Notes under the pieces: generated by a model | Told to the model about the DNA's origin: nothing | The model's database searches: none | The model's input: the letters and a program-made list of their open reading frames with translations, nothing else | Part shown: in pieces, positions 49,905 through 59,637 of the stretch | How the letters are laid out: the number at the start of each line of letters is the position of its first letter | How positions within the stretch are numbered: position 1 is the first letter of the stretch | Assembly (NCBI RefSeq): GCF_014205275.1 | Contig: NZ_JACHND010000001.1 | Coordinates: 5,146,001-5,210,000, forward strand | Reading direction: 5' to 3' | Source of the DNA: Sphaerisporangium siamense | GTDB taxonomy: Bacteria; Actinomycetota; Actinomycetes; Streptosporangiales; Streptosporangiaceae | Length of the DNA stretch: 64,000 nt | Program-made: the position numbers and the translations under genes

Positions 49905-51872
49905 GTGTCCGCCGCCCTCGAAATACGCGTCACCCTCGCCGGAGCCGAGCGTGTGGTGGCGGGCGGCACGACGGCCGGGGAGGCCCTGGAGGCCGACGGC
50001 CGCACCGTCATCGCCGCGAGGATCAACGGCGAGGCCCGCGACCTCGCGACCGTGATCGCCGAGGGCGACGTCGTCGAGCCCATCGCGATCGACGGCGAAG
50101 AGGGCCGCGCGATCCTGCGCCACTCCACCGCCCACGTGATGGCCCAGGCCGTGCAGGAGCTCTTCCCCGACGCCCGGCTCGGCATCGGCCCGCCCGTCGA
50201 GAACGGCTTCTACTACGACTTCGACGTCGAGCACCCGTTCACCCCCGACGATCTCAAGCGCGTCGAGAAGCGCATGCGCGAGATCGTCAAGCAGGGGCAG
50301 CTCTTCTCCCGGCGCGCCGTCTCCGACGACGACGCCCGCGACGAGCTGGCCGCCGAGCCGTACAAGCTGGAGCTGATCGGGCTCAAGGGCGGCGCGGCCG
50401 ACGAAGAGAGCGTCGAGGTCGGCGGCGACCAGCTCACCATCTACGACAACCTCGACGCCAAGTCCGGCGAGCTCTGCTGGAAGGACCTGTGCCGGGGCCC
50501 GCACCTGCCGTCCACCCGGGTCATCCCCGCCTTCAAGCTGATGCGCTCCGGCGGGGCGTACTGGCGGGGCAGCGAGAAGAACCCGCAGCTCCAGCGCATC
50601 TACGGCACCGCGTGGGAGTCCCGCGAGAAGCAGGACGACTACCTCCACATGCTGGAGGAGGCCGAGAAGCGCGACCACCGCAAGCTGGGCGCCGAGCTCG
50701 ACCTGTTCTCCTTCCCGACCGAGCTGGGCTCCGGCCTCGCGGTCTTCCACCCCAAGGGCGGCGTGGTCCGCCGCATCATGGAGGACTACTCGCGGCGGCG
50801 CCACGAAGAGGCCGGGTACTCCTTCGTGAACACCCCGCACATCACCAAGGAGAACCTGTACCAGATCTCCGGTCACCTGGACTGGTACGCCGACGGCATG
50901 TTCCCGCCCATGGAGCTTGAGGGCGCGCGCTACTACCTCAAGCCCATGAACTGCCCGATGCACATCCTGATCTTCCGGTCGCGGGGCCGGTCCTACCGCG
51001 AGCTTCCGCTGCGCCTGTTCGAGTTCGGCACCGTCTACCGCTACGAGAAGTCCGGTGTGGTGCACGGCCTCACCCGCGTCCGCGGCATGACGCAGGACGA
51101 CGCGCACATCTTCTGCACCCGCGACCAGATGCAGGACGAGCTCAAGAGCCTCCTGCGGTTCGTGCTCGGGCTGCTGCGCGACTACGGCCTCGACGACTTC
51201 TACCTGGAGCTCTCCACCCGCGACCCGAAGAAGTCGGTGGGCAGCGACGAGGTCTGGGAGGAGGCCACCGAGGCCCTGCGCGTCGCCGCCGAGTCCGAGA
51301 ACCTCCAGCTCGTCCTCGACCCCGAGGGCGCGGCCTTCTACGGGCCCAAGATCTCGGTTCAGGCCAAGGACGCCATCGGCCGCACCTGGCAGATGTCCAC
51401 CATCCAGGTCGACCTGAACCTGCCCGAGCTGTTCGAGCTGGAGTTCCAGGGGGCGGAGGGGGCGCGCCAGCGTCCCGTCATGATCCACCGGGCGCTGTTC
51501 GGGTCGATCGAGCGGTTCTTCGGCGTCCTCGTCGAGCACTACGCCGGCGCGTTCCCTCCCTGGCTCGCGCCCGTCCAGGTCATCGGCATCCCCATCGCCG
51601 ACGCCCACGTGCCCTACCTCAACGATGTCGCCAAGCGGCTGCGCGAGCACGGCATCCGGGTCGAGGTCGACGCCTCCGCCGACCGCATGCAGAAGAAGAT
51701 CCGCAACGCCCAGAAGGCCAAGGTGCCCTACATGCTGCTCGCCGGCGACGAGGACATCGCGGCCGGCGCGGTCTCCTTCCGTTACCGCAACGGCGAGCAG
51801 AAGAACGGCATCCCGCTGGAGGACGCCATCGACGAGATCGTCAGGGCCGTGGAGAACCGCACCCAGGTCTGA
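49905..51872 (+). CDS. thrS: Threonyl-tRNA synthetase
   Basis: A 655-residue enzyme from GTG 49905, with GGAG 5 bases upstream. Domains in order: TGS (residues 1-65), the editing domain with [16 protein letters not shown], the class II core with motif 2 [28 protein letters not shown] and motif 3 [11 protein letters not shown], and the anticodon-binding domain from about 545. Zinc ligands Cys and His of [10 protein letters not shown] and the conserved core are present. No T-box leader is evident upstream. Confidence 0.96.
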   Translation: MSAALEIRVTLAGAERVVAGGTTAGEALEADGRTVIAARINGEARDLATVIAEGDVVEPIAIDGEEGRAILRHSTAHVMAQAVQELFPDARLGIGPPVENGFYYDFDVEHPFTPDDLKRVEKRMREIVKQGQLFSRRAVSDDDARDELAAEPYKLELIGLKGGAADEESVEVGGDQLTIYDNLDAKSGELCWKDLCRGPHLPSTRVIPAFKLMRSGGAYWRGSEKNPQLQRIYGTAWESREKQDDYLHMLEEAEKRDHRKLGAELDLFSFPTELGSGLAVFHPKGGVVRRIMEDYSRRRHEEAGYSFVNTPHITKENLYQISGHLDWYADGMFPPMELEGARYYLKPMNCPMHILIFRSRGRSYRELPLRLFEFGTVYRYEKSGVVHGLTRVRGMTQDDAHIFCTRDQMQDELKSLLRFVLGLLRDYGLDDFYLELSTRDPKKSVGSDEVWEEATEALRVAAESENLQLVLDPEGAAFYGPKISVQAKDAIGRTWQMSTIQVDLNLPELFELEFQGAEGARQRPVMIHRALFGSIERFFGVLVEHYAGAFPPWLAPVQVIGIPIADAHVPYLNDVAKRLREHGIRVEVDASADRMQKKIRNAQKAKVPYMLLAGDEDIAAGAVSFRYRNGEQKNGIPLEDAIDEIVRAVENRTQV

Positions 51873-52055
51873 CCCCGGCGGGCTCCCTACGCGCGGGTCT
51901 ACAGCATCGACCCTGGTCCGTCCCCGGGGACGTCACACGCGCCCCGGGGACGGCGGGCTCGGCCTCCTCGACGGCCCCGGCCGGATGCGGCGCAGGGGGG
52001 TCGGCCGCCCGTGCTGCGCACGATCCCGGCGGGCGGGAAAGGGTGGGCTGGTCCT

Positions 52056-52613
52056 ATGCTGCAAGACATGCAGGAGCCCATTGAGCAGTCCGGTGCCGGA
52101 GAGCCCGACAACTTCCGGCGTCTGTGGACCCCGCACCGGATGGCCTACATCAAGGGGGAGAACAAGCCGACCGGCACCGGCCCCGGCGACGGGTGCCCGT
52201 TCTGTGAGATTCCCGGGATGAGCGACCAGGACGGGCTCATCGTGGCCCGCGGCTCCAGCGTGTTCGCCGTCTTGAACCTGTACCCCTACAACTCCGGCCA
52301 CCTGATGGTCTGCCCGTACCGCCACGTGGCCGACTACGCCGACCTCGACGACGCCGAGACCGCGGAACTGGCCGACTTCACCAAGCGGGCGATGCTCTCG
52401 CTGCGCAAGGCCAGCGGCGCCCAGGGCTTCAACGTCGGCATGAACCTCGGCCACGTCGCCGGCGCCGGCATCGCGGGCCACCTGCACCAGCACGTCGTGC
52501 CCCGCTGGGGCGGCGACACCAACTTCATGCCGGTCGTCGGCCACACCCGGGTGCTCCCTCAACTCCTCCAGGACACCCGAGACCTTCTGACCGACGCCTG
52601 GCCCACCGCCTGA
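52056..52613 (+). CDS. HIT-domain hydrolase (AP4A phosphorylase-like)
   Basis: A 185-residue protein. The HIT motif H-x-H-x-H is in GHLHQHVVPRW near residue 150, preceded by NVGMNLGHVAGAGIAG. CPFCEIPG near residue 47 supplies two Cys for zinc. It corresponds to the protein encoded after thrS in mycobacteria (Rv2613c-like), described as a diadenosine tetraphosphate phosphorylase. ATG 52056 and 52068 are both possible starts; neither has a strong RBS. It lies 183 bases after thrS. Confidence 0.88.
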   Translation: MLQDMQEPIEQSGAGEPDNFRRLWTPHRMAYIKGENKPTGTGPGDGCPFCEIPGMSDQDGLIVARGSSVFAVLNLYPYNSGHLMVCPYRHVADYADLDDAETAELADFTKRAMLSLRKASGAQGFNVGMNLGHVAGAGIAGHLHQHVVPRWGGDTNFMPVVGHTRVLPQLLQDTRDLLTDAWPTA

Positions 52614-52649
52614 CCGACCCCGCCTCGCTCCCTGCCGGCGCCCGGCCGT

Positions 52650-52679
52650 GGGTCAGATGGGCAGGGGTCAGGTGGGCAG
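52650..52679. repeat. 15 bp tandem repeat at the stop of the membrane phosphatase-like gene
   Basis: GGGTCAGATGGGCAG (52650-52664) and GGGTCAGGTGGGCAG (52665-52679) differ at one base. The second contains the stop complement TCA at 52668-52670. Confidence 0.75.
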
Positions 52680-54785
52680 AGGGTCGAGGATCGGCGCGGG
52701 ACGGGCGGGATCGCCGGGGGTGAGGGCGGCGATGCCGGCCGAGAGGACCAACGGGACCGCGAGGGCCAGGGCCATGGAGAGGACGGCCGCGCCCGAGTCG
52801 TTGACGAGCATGCCCACCACGCCGCTCACCAGCGTGCCGACCAGGCCCGCGCGCAAGGTGGGCGCGCGTTCGAACGCCACCGGGAGCACCCCGGCGCTCG
52901 CCGTCCCGGGCCGCAGCAGCGCGAAGACCAGGAAGGCGAACGCGGCCAGCACGATCGGCATGAGGTTCGGGGAAAGAAGCGTGCTCAGCATGGCGGTCAG
53001 CTTCCTCAGGATCACCGGCAGGAAGGTGCCGTCGAGGACCTGTCCGGCGAACCGCCCGAGATGCGTCTGGGACGCCGGAGGACGCAGGTAGTCCAGGTAG
53101 GCGATGGCGAGCACCAGGACGCCGCCCGCGACGCAGAACGCCCCCAGCTTGAGCACCGAGACGCGTTTGCCCGCCACCAGCAGCGCGGTCACCGCGATGC
53201 CGGGCACGAAGGCGATGACCCCGCCGAAGTCGCTGCCGACCCCCGGCCAGCCGTCGAGGAGCATGGCGAAGCCGCCGAGCCCCGCCACGAGCGCGACGGC
53301 CCCGGAGCGGTGGCCCGACCGGACGAGCCGGTCGGCGACCGCGGTGGCCACCAGCAGCACCGCGGTGGCGAGCAGGGCGAAGGGGATGTTCCCGAGCCCG
53401 TAGTAGCGGGCGCCGACCACGCCGGTGTAGCCCATGACGCTGTCGAGCTGCAACGGGGTGCCGGTGAGAAGGTCGGCGAGCAGCACCCCGGCCGTGACGG
53501 CCGCCACGACGGAGGAGGGGCCGAGGACGTTCACCGCCCGCGGACGGCCCCGCAGGCGCGCCCACAGGGCCGGGACCGCGAGCGCCAGGCAGGTGAGCGC
53601 CACCGCGCAGAGCAGGATGCCGGAGACCAGCGTGAGCGCGGGCATCGGGGCGGCGTCCCAGGGCGTGAGGTTGATCAGGTAGGTGGAGACCGGCACCGAG
53701 GCCAGCCCGAGCGCCGCGACGCGCACGCCTTCGAGCCCGCGGCGGCGGCGCAGCAGCAGGAAGGCCACCGCGTAGAACGCCACCTGTGCCACGGCGAGCA
53801 CGGTGAAGAACAGCCCGCCCACCGCGCGGATGGTCTGACCGGCGAGGTCGGCCCGCCGCAGCGACGTCACGGCGTCGCCGAGGGAGGTCGGACCGCCCGG
53901 CGACCAGGGCGTGCCGATGACGGTGGGCGGCACGGCGAGGCCGGCCGTGGCGAGCATGGACGCCGTGATGTCCGGGATGATCACCATGTCGTCGCGCTGG
54001 GTGGACCGCGCCCCGAGGAGGCGGCCCCCGGCGCCCGGCGCCCGCCACATCGCCGCGCGCAGGTGCGGCTCGGAGCCGTGGTCGGCCAGGCCGGCGACGG
54101 CGACCGCCGTGTCCGGCGGGAGCTGGGCGAGCACGGCGCCCGCCTTGGTGTCGGCCGCCCTCAGGGCGGTCTTGCGCTCGGCGGGGGAGAGCTTGTCGGG
54201 GACGTCCGCGAGCCGCTCGCCCTGGATGTAGGGGCGGATCAGGTCGTCGACGTCGACGGCGAGCACCCGGCAGGCCGACCAGTCGGTGACCTTGTCGGGC
54301 GAGGGCGCGTAGCGGTCGACCCGCCCCGACCGGTCGGCGAGCGCCAGGACCGCGCCGGGGCCGACCGCGGAGGTGCACTGCCCGGCCGCGTGGACGGCCT
54401 CGCCCAGCGTGCCCGCGAACCGCACGTCGCGGACCGTCCAGAGCCAGTTGAAGTCGGGGATGACCGCGCCCGCGTCGCGCTGCTCCACCGGCGGCGGAGG
54501 GCCGCAGCGCGAGCCGACCGAGGAGCGGACCCCGGCCGAGACGGTCAGCCAGCCGTCGTACGGGCAGGTGGTCCTGCCGACGGCGCGGACCGACAGCGAG
54601 CCGAGCGCGCTCCGGCTCGCCAGCCGCCACAGGTTGGGGGTGTCGGCCGCGGTCACGTCGTCCCAGTGAAGGCCCGGCACGCCGATCAGGGCGACCCGGG
54701 CGGGAGAAGTGTCGGCCCGCGCGGCGGCGGGGGCCAGGAGCAGCCCCGAAATGATCACGGCCAACGCGCCGAGCGCCCGCCTCAC
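52668..54785 (-). CDS. Multispanning membrane protein with alkaline-phosphatase-like ectodomain
   Basis: A 705-residue protein. GTG 54785 is chosen because GGGAGG lies 5 bases upstream. A signal sequence (residues 1-24) precedes an ectodomain of about 360 residues that begins ARVALIGVPGLHWDDVTAADTPNLWRLA. That is like the metal- and nucleophile-binding start of alkaline-phosphatase/sulfatase folds, and MVIIPDITASMLATAGL recalls the later part. About ten membrane helices follow (from residue 375). Actinobacteria commonly have such proteins of unknown role, often near lipid genes. Catalysis is unproven because the nucleophile Thr or Ser is not clear. Confidence 0.75.
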   Translation of the reverse strand: MRRALGALAVIISGLLLAPAAARADTSPARVALIGVPGLHWDDVTAADTPNLWRLASRSALGSLSVRAVGRTTCPYDGWLTVSAGVRSSVGSRCGPPPPVEQRDAGAVIPDFNWLWTVRDVRFAGTLGEAVHAAGQCTSAVGPGAVLALADRSGRVDRYAPSPDKVTDWSACRVLAVDVDDLIRPYIQGERLADVPDKLSPAERKTALRAADTKAGAVLAQLPPDTAVAVAGLADHGSEPHLRAAMWRAPGAGGRLLGARSTQRDDMVIIPDITASMLATAGLAVPPTVIGTPWSPGGPTSLGDAVTSLRRADLAGQTIRAVGGLFFTVLAVAQVAFYAVAFLLLRRRRGLEGVRVAALGLASVPVSTYLINLTPWDAAPMPALTLVSGILLCAVALTCLALAVPALWARLRGRPRAVNVLGPSSVVAAVTAGVLLADLLTGTPLQLDSVMGYTGVVGARYYGLGNIPFALLATAVLLVATAVADRLVRSGHRSGAVALVAGLGGFAMLLDGWPGVGSDFGGVIAFVPGIAVTALLVAGKRVSVLKLGAFCVAGGVLVLAIAYLDYLRPPASQTHLGRFAGQVLDGTFLPVILRKLTAMLSTLLSPNLMPIVLAAFAFLVFALLRPGTASAGVLPVAFERAPTLRAGLVGTLVSGVVGMLVNDSGAAVLSMALALAVPLVLSAGIAALTPGDPARPAPILDPLPT

Positions 54786-55147
54786 CAAGACCTCCCATGA
54801 TCGACTTCCGCGAATTGTTGGAACCGTACGGGAAGCGCGGCCACCCGGTCCAGGAAACGGCCGGATATGTGGGCGGCGGCCCGGGCGAGCGGCCGGGGAC
54901 CGGCCGTGCACGGGTCCACAGTAGACGGCCCGGCGACCGCGGACGGCCGCGAGAACCGGATCTGTGGACAAGGCGGCGTCGTCCACAGGGACGGGGAGGC
55001 GTGTCGTCCACAGCGGCGGGCGGACGGCCCGCGTCCAGCTCCGTAGGCGTCAGGGAGGACGGGGCTTACCGGGCGGCCCTCGTCCGGTTCAGTAGGCGTC
55101 AGGGGAGGAGGGGGCTCACCGTCCGGTCCGCGTACGGCTCTGTGATG
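54786..55147. other. 362-base region with DnaA-box-like sequences and repeats, no gene
   Basis: The right part is the GHL10 3'-end repeat array. The left part is the promoter side of the phosphatase-like gene. At 54912-55012 lie four TCCACA-core sequences, including an exact TGTGGACAA. Confidence 0.5.
54963..55012. promoter_or_regulatory. Cluster of DnaA-box-like sequences
   Basis: TGTGGACAA at 54963-54971 is an exact complement of the actinobacterial DnaA box TTGTCCACA. TCGTCCACA occurs at 54979-54987 and 55004-55012, each one mismatch away. A weaker GGGTCCACA lies at 54912-54920. There is no replication gene nearby, so this is not oriC. Confidence 0.4.
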
Positions 55148-55179
55148 TCAGGGGAGGACGGTGCTCGCCGGGGCGCTCT
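55032..55179. repeat. Three tandem 49-50 bp repeats spanning the stop codon of the GHL10 gene
   Basis: Units at 55032-55080, 55081-55130 and 55131-55179 each start CGTCC or CGTAC and carry TCAGGG(G)AGGA at the same offset. The last unit contains the real stop (TCA at 55148-55150) and the final codons of the gene; the other two lie downstream of it. Confidence 0.85.
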
Positions 55180-56797
55180 CGTTGGTGAGGCGGTCCAGGG
55201 CCGAGACGAGGTAGGTGCCGCCGCCCTTGACCGTGTAGGTCTGCTCGGCGCCCTCGGCCGCGGGGACCACGGCCAGCAGGTCGCGGGCGTCCGCGGTCGC
55301 GCACGGCCCCGCGTCGCCGTCCGTCACCCGGTAGACCGCGTACGCGCGGGCGCCGGGGGAGGACTTCCACACCAGCGTGTCGCCCGAGCGCCGCAGCCCG
55401 GCGGGGGTGGCGGGCGCCGTCCCGCCGCGGGCCTCCATGAGCGGGAGCAGGGCCGGGCGCGCGTAGTGGTTCTTGGCGATGGCGTCGAGCACGCCCAGCG
55501 GGTTCTTGGCGAGTTGGGCGGCGCTGAAGTAGACGTCCCCGCCGACCTCGGGGTACTTGCGGTTGAGCGCGAGGTGGGCGGGCAGCTCGCCCGGCTTGGT
55601 CCAGGCCGGGGTGTCCTCGGCGCCGACCCGGTAGAGGGCCTGGCCGACGTAGAGGTGCACGCCCGTGCCCTTGACCGCCTTGGCCCACCAGGGCACCAGC
55701 TTGGCGTAGTCGGCGGCGGCGAACCCGCGCGGCCAGTAGAGCTGCGGCATGACGTAGTCGACCGACCGGGCCTTGATCCACGCGCGGGCGTCGGCGTAGA
55801 TCGCGTCGTAGGCGGACAGGCCCTTGGTGTCGGAGCCGGACGGGTCGTCGGACTTGTTGCGCCAGATGCCGAACGGGCTGATGCCGAACTTGACGTACGG
55901 CTTGGCCGCGTGCACGGCCTTGCCGACCTCGGCGACGAGCTTGTTGACGTTGTCGCGGCGCCAGCCGGCCAGCGACTTCCCGCCACCGTACTTCGTAAAG
56001 GCGGCGGCGTCGGCGAACTTCGTGCCCTTGCCGGGATAGGGGTAGAAGTAGTCGTCGAAGTGCACGCCGTCGATGTCGTACCGCTGCACCACGTCCGTGA
56101 CGACCTTGACGGTGTGCGCCCGGACCTCGGGCAGGCCGGGGTTGTAGTACAGCTTGCCCTCGTGCTTCACCACCCAGTCCGGGTGCTGCCGCGCGGGGTG
56201 GCCGGCGGGCAGCTTGGCGTCGGCCTTGTCGGCGGCCCGGTAGGGGTTGAACCAGGCGTGGAACTCAAGCCCCCGCTTGTGCGCCTCGGCGATCAGGAAG
56301 GGCAGCGGCTCCCAGCCGGGATCCTTGCCCGTGGTGCCGGTCAGCCACTGGGACCAGGGCTCGTACGGCGAGTTGTAGATCGCGTCGGAGGCGGGCCTGA
56401 CCTGCACGAACACGGCGTTGAACCGGCGCTTGACCGCCTGGTCGAGAATGCGGACGTACTCGGCCTGCTGTCGGGCGGGGGTGAGGCCGGTCTTGGACGG
56501 CCAGTCGACGTTGTGGACGGTGGCGATCCACACGCCGCGCAGCTGCCGCTTGGGGAACTCGGCGCTCACCTCGCACGGCTCCTGCGCGGACTTTCCCGCG
56601 GTCTCGCGGCCCGAGGCGGGCTTGCCCGCCGTCTCGCGGCCCGAGGCGGACTTGCCGGAGGTCTCGCGGCCCGAGGCGGCGGGCTTGCGGCTCTCGCTGT
56701 CCGCGGGGGCGGCGCCGGGGCCGAAGAAGTAGGCGAGCCCGGTGGTGACCACCGCGATGGCGGAGGCCGCGAGCAGAGGCCGATGTCCGTTTCGCAT
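55148..56797 (-). CDS. Secreted GHL10 (DUF187) glycosidase, second paralogue
   Basis: A 549-residue protein if it starts at MRNGHRPLLA (56797); an earlier start at 56821 is possible and no RBS decides. A Sec signal (about residues 1-32) is followed by three short repeats of ASGRETAGK type (about 38-70). The GHL10 domain has RGVWIATVHNVDWPSK, FNAVFVQVRPASDAIYNS, DGVHFDDYFYPYP and PQLYWPRGF. A fibronectin-like C-terminal part follows. Compared with the copy at 9572, it uses Sec rather than Tat export. It probably trims peptidoglycan glycans. Confidence 0.85.
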   Translation of the reverse strand: MRNGHRPLLAASAIAVVTTGLAYFFGPGAAPADSESRKPAASGRETSGKSASGRETAGKPASGRETAGKSAQEPCEVSAEFPKRQLRGVWIATVHNVDWPSKTGLTPARQQAEYVRILDQAVKRRFNAVFVQVRPASDAIYNSPYEPWSQWLTGTTGKDPGWEPLPFLIAEAHKRGLEFHAWFNPYRAADKADAKLPAGHPARQHPDWVVKHEGKLYYNPGLPEVRAHTVKVVTDVVQRYDIDGVHFDDYFYPYPGKGTKFADAAAFTKYGGGKSLAGWRRDNVNKLVAEVGKAVHAAKPYVKFGISPFGIWRNKSDDPSGSDTKGLSAYDAIYADARAWIKARSVDYVMPQLYWPRGFAAADYAKLVPWWAKAVKGTGVHLYVGQALYRVGAEDTPAWTKPGELPAHLALNRKYPEVGGDVYFSAAQLAKNPLGVLDAIAKNHYARPALLPLMEARGGTAPATPAGLRRSGDTLVWKSSPGARAYAVYRVTDGDAGPCATADARDLLAVVPAAEGAEQTYTVKGGGTYLVSALDRLTNESAPASTVLP

Positions 56798-57185
56798 GAG
56801 ACAGCAGTCTGGCATCGGCAAAGTGATGCTAAGGCCGGATAAAAGAAATCGTCCTGTGATGCGGTCGTGATGCCGGAGACGAGAGAGGCCGGCGATTCCG
56901 GCCCGGCGACCGGCCCGGCGGCGGCGGTTTCCTGCGCCGACCTGGGGATGCGGCGGCCCGCCCGGTCAGGATCACCGGGCAGGGGAGAGCAGGGGACGCG
57001 TGCGGCCGCCGCGCGGGTGACATGTGGCTTACCGCCGCCCCGCGGGGAGGCCGGCGCGGCACCCGTGCGCGGCGGCGGGCGGGTCGTCATGGCGCCACCT
57101 CCCTGGACGCGGCCTGGACGCGATGTGGACGCGATATGGCCGGTGCCGGGCGGCGACCGCTCGCGTCCGCCGCCCGGCCGGCGGC
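56798..57185. other. 388-base noncoding region between GHL10 and the EF-G paralogue
   Basis: Both neighbours are on the minus strand. Reading frames here are long only because of GC bias and lack start signals. 56820-56890 is AT-richer and likely holds the GHL10 promoter. Confidence 0.4.
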
Positions 57186-59339
57186 CTACTCGGGAGCGGC
57201 CCGCAGCTTGTCGGCGAGGTGCGAGGGCAGGGGCTCGTACCTCAGGAACGACCGGTGGAAACTCCCGGTGCCGTGCGACATGGACCGCAGGTCGATGGCG
57301 TACCGGGTGATCTCCAGCTCGGGCACCTCGGCCTTGACCAGAGTGCGCCCGACGCCCACCGGCTCGGTGCCGAGGACCCGTCCCCTCCGGGAGGACAGGT
57401 CGGACATGACCGCGCCGACGTGGTCGTCCTCGACGAGGATCGACACCTCGTCCACGGGCTCCAGGAGCAGCACGGGCACCTTGGCCGCCGCCTCCTTGAG
57501 GGCGAGCTGCCCGGCGATCTGGAACGCCATGTCCGAGGAGTCGACCGAGTGCGCCTTGCCGTCGTGCAGCGTCACCCGGATGTCCACGACCGGGTACCCG
57601 GCGAGCAGGCCGCGCTCCATCTGGGCGCGCACGCCCTTCTCGACCGAGGGGATGAACTGCCGCGGCACCACGCCGCCGACGATCTTGTCCACGAACTCCA
57701 GCCCGCCGCCGGACGGCAGGGGCTCGACCTCGATGTGGCAGATGGCGTACTGCCCGTGCCCGCCGGTCTGCTTGACGTTGCGCCCCATGCCCCGGGACTT
57801 GGCGCCGAGGGTCTCGCGCAGGGGCACCCGCAGGTCCACGCGCTCGACCTCGACGCCGTGGCGCTTGGACAGGTGGTCGAGCAGGACGTCGGCGTGCGCC
57901 TCGCCCATGCACCACAGCACGAGCTGCCGGGTCTCGGCGTTGTTCTCCAGGCGCAGCGTCGGGTCCTCGGCGACCAGGCGGGCCAGGGCCTGGGACAGCT
58001 TGTCCTCGTCGGCCTTGGACCTGGCGCGCACCGCGACCGGCAGCAGCGGGTCGGGCATGGTCCAGGAGCGCACGAGCAGCGGGTCGTCCTTGTCGGACAG
58101 GGTGTCGCCGGTCTCGGCCCGGCTCAGCTTGGCCACCGCGCAGATGTCGCCGGCCACGCAGCGGGTCGTCGTGCGCTGCGTCTTGCCGAGGGGTGAGGAC
58201 AGCGCGCCGATGCGCTCGTCCACGTCGTGGTCCTCGTGGCCGCGGTCGGCCATGCCGTGGCCGGAGACGTGCACGACCATGTCCGGGCGCAGCGTGCCGG
58301 AGAACACCCGCACGAGGCTGATGCGCCCGACGTACGGGTCGCTGGTGGTCTTGACGACCTCGGCGACCAGCGGCCCCTCGGGGTCGCAGGCCAGCGCGCG
58401 CGCCGGGCGTCCGTCGATCGTGGTGACCTCCGGCAGGGGGTGCTCCATGGGCGACGGGAAGCCCTGCGTCATGATCTCCAGCAGTTCCCGCATGCCGACG
58501 ACGGCTCCGGGGGCGGCGCAGGTGGCGAGCACCGGGTGGAAGCCCCCGCGCGCGACCGCCTTCTCCAGGTCGTCGATCAGCACCTTGGTGTCGATCTCCT
58601 CGCCGGACAGGTAGCGGTCCATGAGGGTCTCGTCTTCGCTCTCCTGGATGATGCCCTCGATGAGCGTGCCCCGGTAGGCGTCGATCTGCTCGCGGTAGGC
58701 CGTGTCGGGCTCGACCTCGGCGCAGGCGCCGGAGGTGTAGTCGAAGAACTTCTCCGACAGCAGCCCGATGAGCCCCTTGACCCCTCCGTCGCCCGTCACG
58801 GGCAGGTAGAGCGGCGCCACGCCGTCGCCGAAGACGTCCTGGCAGGTGGCGACGACGTCGTCGAAGTCGGCCCGCTGATGGTCGATCTTGGTGATGACGA
58901 CCGCGCGGGGCATGCCGACCGAGGCGCACTCCTCCCACAGCATGCGGGTGAGGCCGTCGATCCCGTCCGCCGCCGACACCACGAACAGCGCGGCGTCGGC
59001 GGCGCGCAGCCCGGCGCGCAGGTCGCCGACGAAATCGGCGTACCCGGGGGTGTCGAGCAGGTTGATCTTGATGCCGTTGTAGGTCAGCGGCGCGAGCGCG
59101 AGGTTGATCGAGCGCTGCTGGCGCATCTCGACGTCGTCGAAGTCGCTGACCGTGGTGCCGTCCTCCACCCGCCCGGTGCGCTGGATGGTCCCCGTCGCGG
59201 CCAGGAGCGCCTCGACGAGAGTGGTCTTCCCCGATCCGGAATGGCCGACCAGCGCGACATTGCGCACCGCGTCCGGCCGGTCGGCCGAGGGTGCCCTGCC
59301 CGCGGCTCCTGCTGGTCCGCCCGTGGTCTTCTCCGGCAC
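57186..59339 (-). CDS. Elongation factor G-like protein (EF-G2 type)
   Basis: A 717-residue translational GTPase. GTG 59339 is chosen because GGGAGG precedes it by 5 bases. G1 GHSGSGKTTL, G3 DTPGYADF and G4 TKID (instead of NKxD) occupy the first 180 residues. EF-G domains II to V follow, ending in RYEPLPSHLADKL. The divergent G4 and the shortened switch region mark the EF-G2/FusA2 group of actinobacteria, reported to bind ribosomes without supporting translocation. It is monocistronic. Confidence 0.9.
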   Translation of the reverse strand: MPEKTTGGPAGAAGRAPSADRPDAVRNVALVGHSGSGKTTLVEALLAATGTIQRTGRVEDGTTVSDFDDVEMRQQRSINLALAPLTYNGIKINLLDTPGYADFVGDLRAGLRAADAALFVVSAADGIDGLTRMLWEECASVGMPRAVVITKIDHQRADFDDVVATCQDVFGDGVAPLYLPVTGDGGVKGLIGLLSEKFFDYTSGACAEVEPDTAYREQIDAYRGTLIEGIIQESEDETLMDRYLSGEEIDTKVLIDDLEKAVARGGFHPVLATCAAPGAVVGMRELLEIMTQGFPSPMEHPLPEVTTIDGRPARALACDPEGPLVAEVVKTTSDPYVGRISLVRVFSGTLRPDMVVHVSGHGMADRGHEDHDVDERIGALSSPLGKTQRTTTRCVAGDICAVAKLSRAETGDTLSDKDDPLLVRSWTMPDPLLPVAVRARSKADEDKLSQALARLVAEDPTLRLENNAETRQLVLWCMGEAHADVLLDHLSKRHGVEVERVDLRVPLRETLGAKSRGMGRNVKQTGGHGQYAICHIEVEPLPSGGGLEFVDKIVGGVVPRQFIPSVEKGVRAQMERGLLAGYPVVDIRVTLHDGKAHSVDSSDMAFQIAGQLALKEAAAKVPVLLLEPVDEVSILVEDDHVGAVMSDLSSRRGRVLGTEPVGVGRTLVKAEVPELEITRYAIDLRSMSHGTGSFHRSFLRYEPLPSHLADKLRAAPE

Positions 59340-59479
59340 GTCGCCTCCCGCGTTTCGCCGTGAGATGCGGCCGCGCGCGGCCACATCGTCCGCCGCCGCG
59401 CCCGCCGCCCGAGAGAGCGCGGTGCCCTACACCCTTTACCTCTGTGGCGCGGATCACAAGAGGCGCCGGGTAAATGATG

Positions 59480-59501
59480 ACGCCGGGACGTGTCCCGGCG
59501 T
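59480..59501. promoter_or_regulatory. 22 bp near-perfect palindrome between EF-G-like and pgsA genes
   Basis: Arms ACGCCGGGAC and GTCCCGGCGT are perfectly complementary around a 2-base centre. It sits in the 298-base divergent region, 141 bases from one start and 137 from the other. It could be an operator or a short hairpin. Confidence 0.45.
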
Positions 59502-59637
59502 TCGCCGGGCGGTCGCCCTCCCGTCTTCTTCCCTTACCCTTCCGCGAGGGTCCACCCACCCGTTTTCGCTTCTCTCGGGCCGCCTCACCAGGTCTCGTTC
59601 GAATCCGGGGTCACATGTGGCCTACGATCGGACCGCG

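Noticed and set aside
54786-55147. Replication origin
   Set aside because: DnaA-box-like sequences are few and neither dnaA nor dnaN is present; treated as a possible DnaA-binding cluster only.
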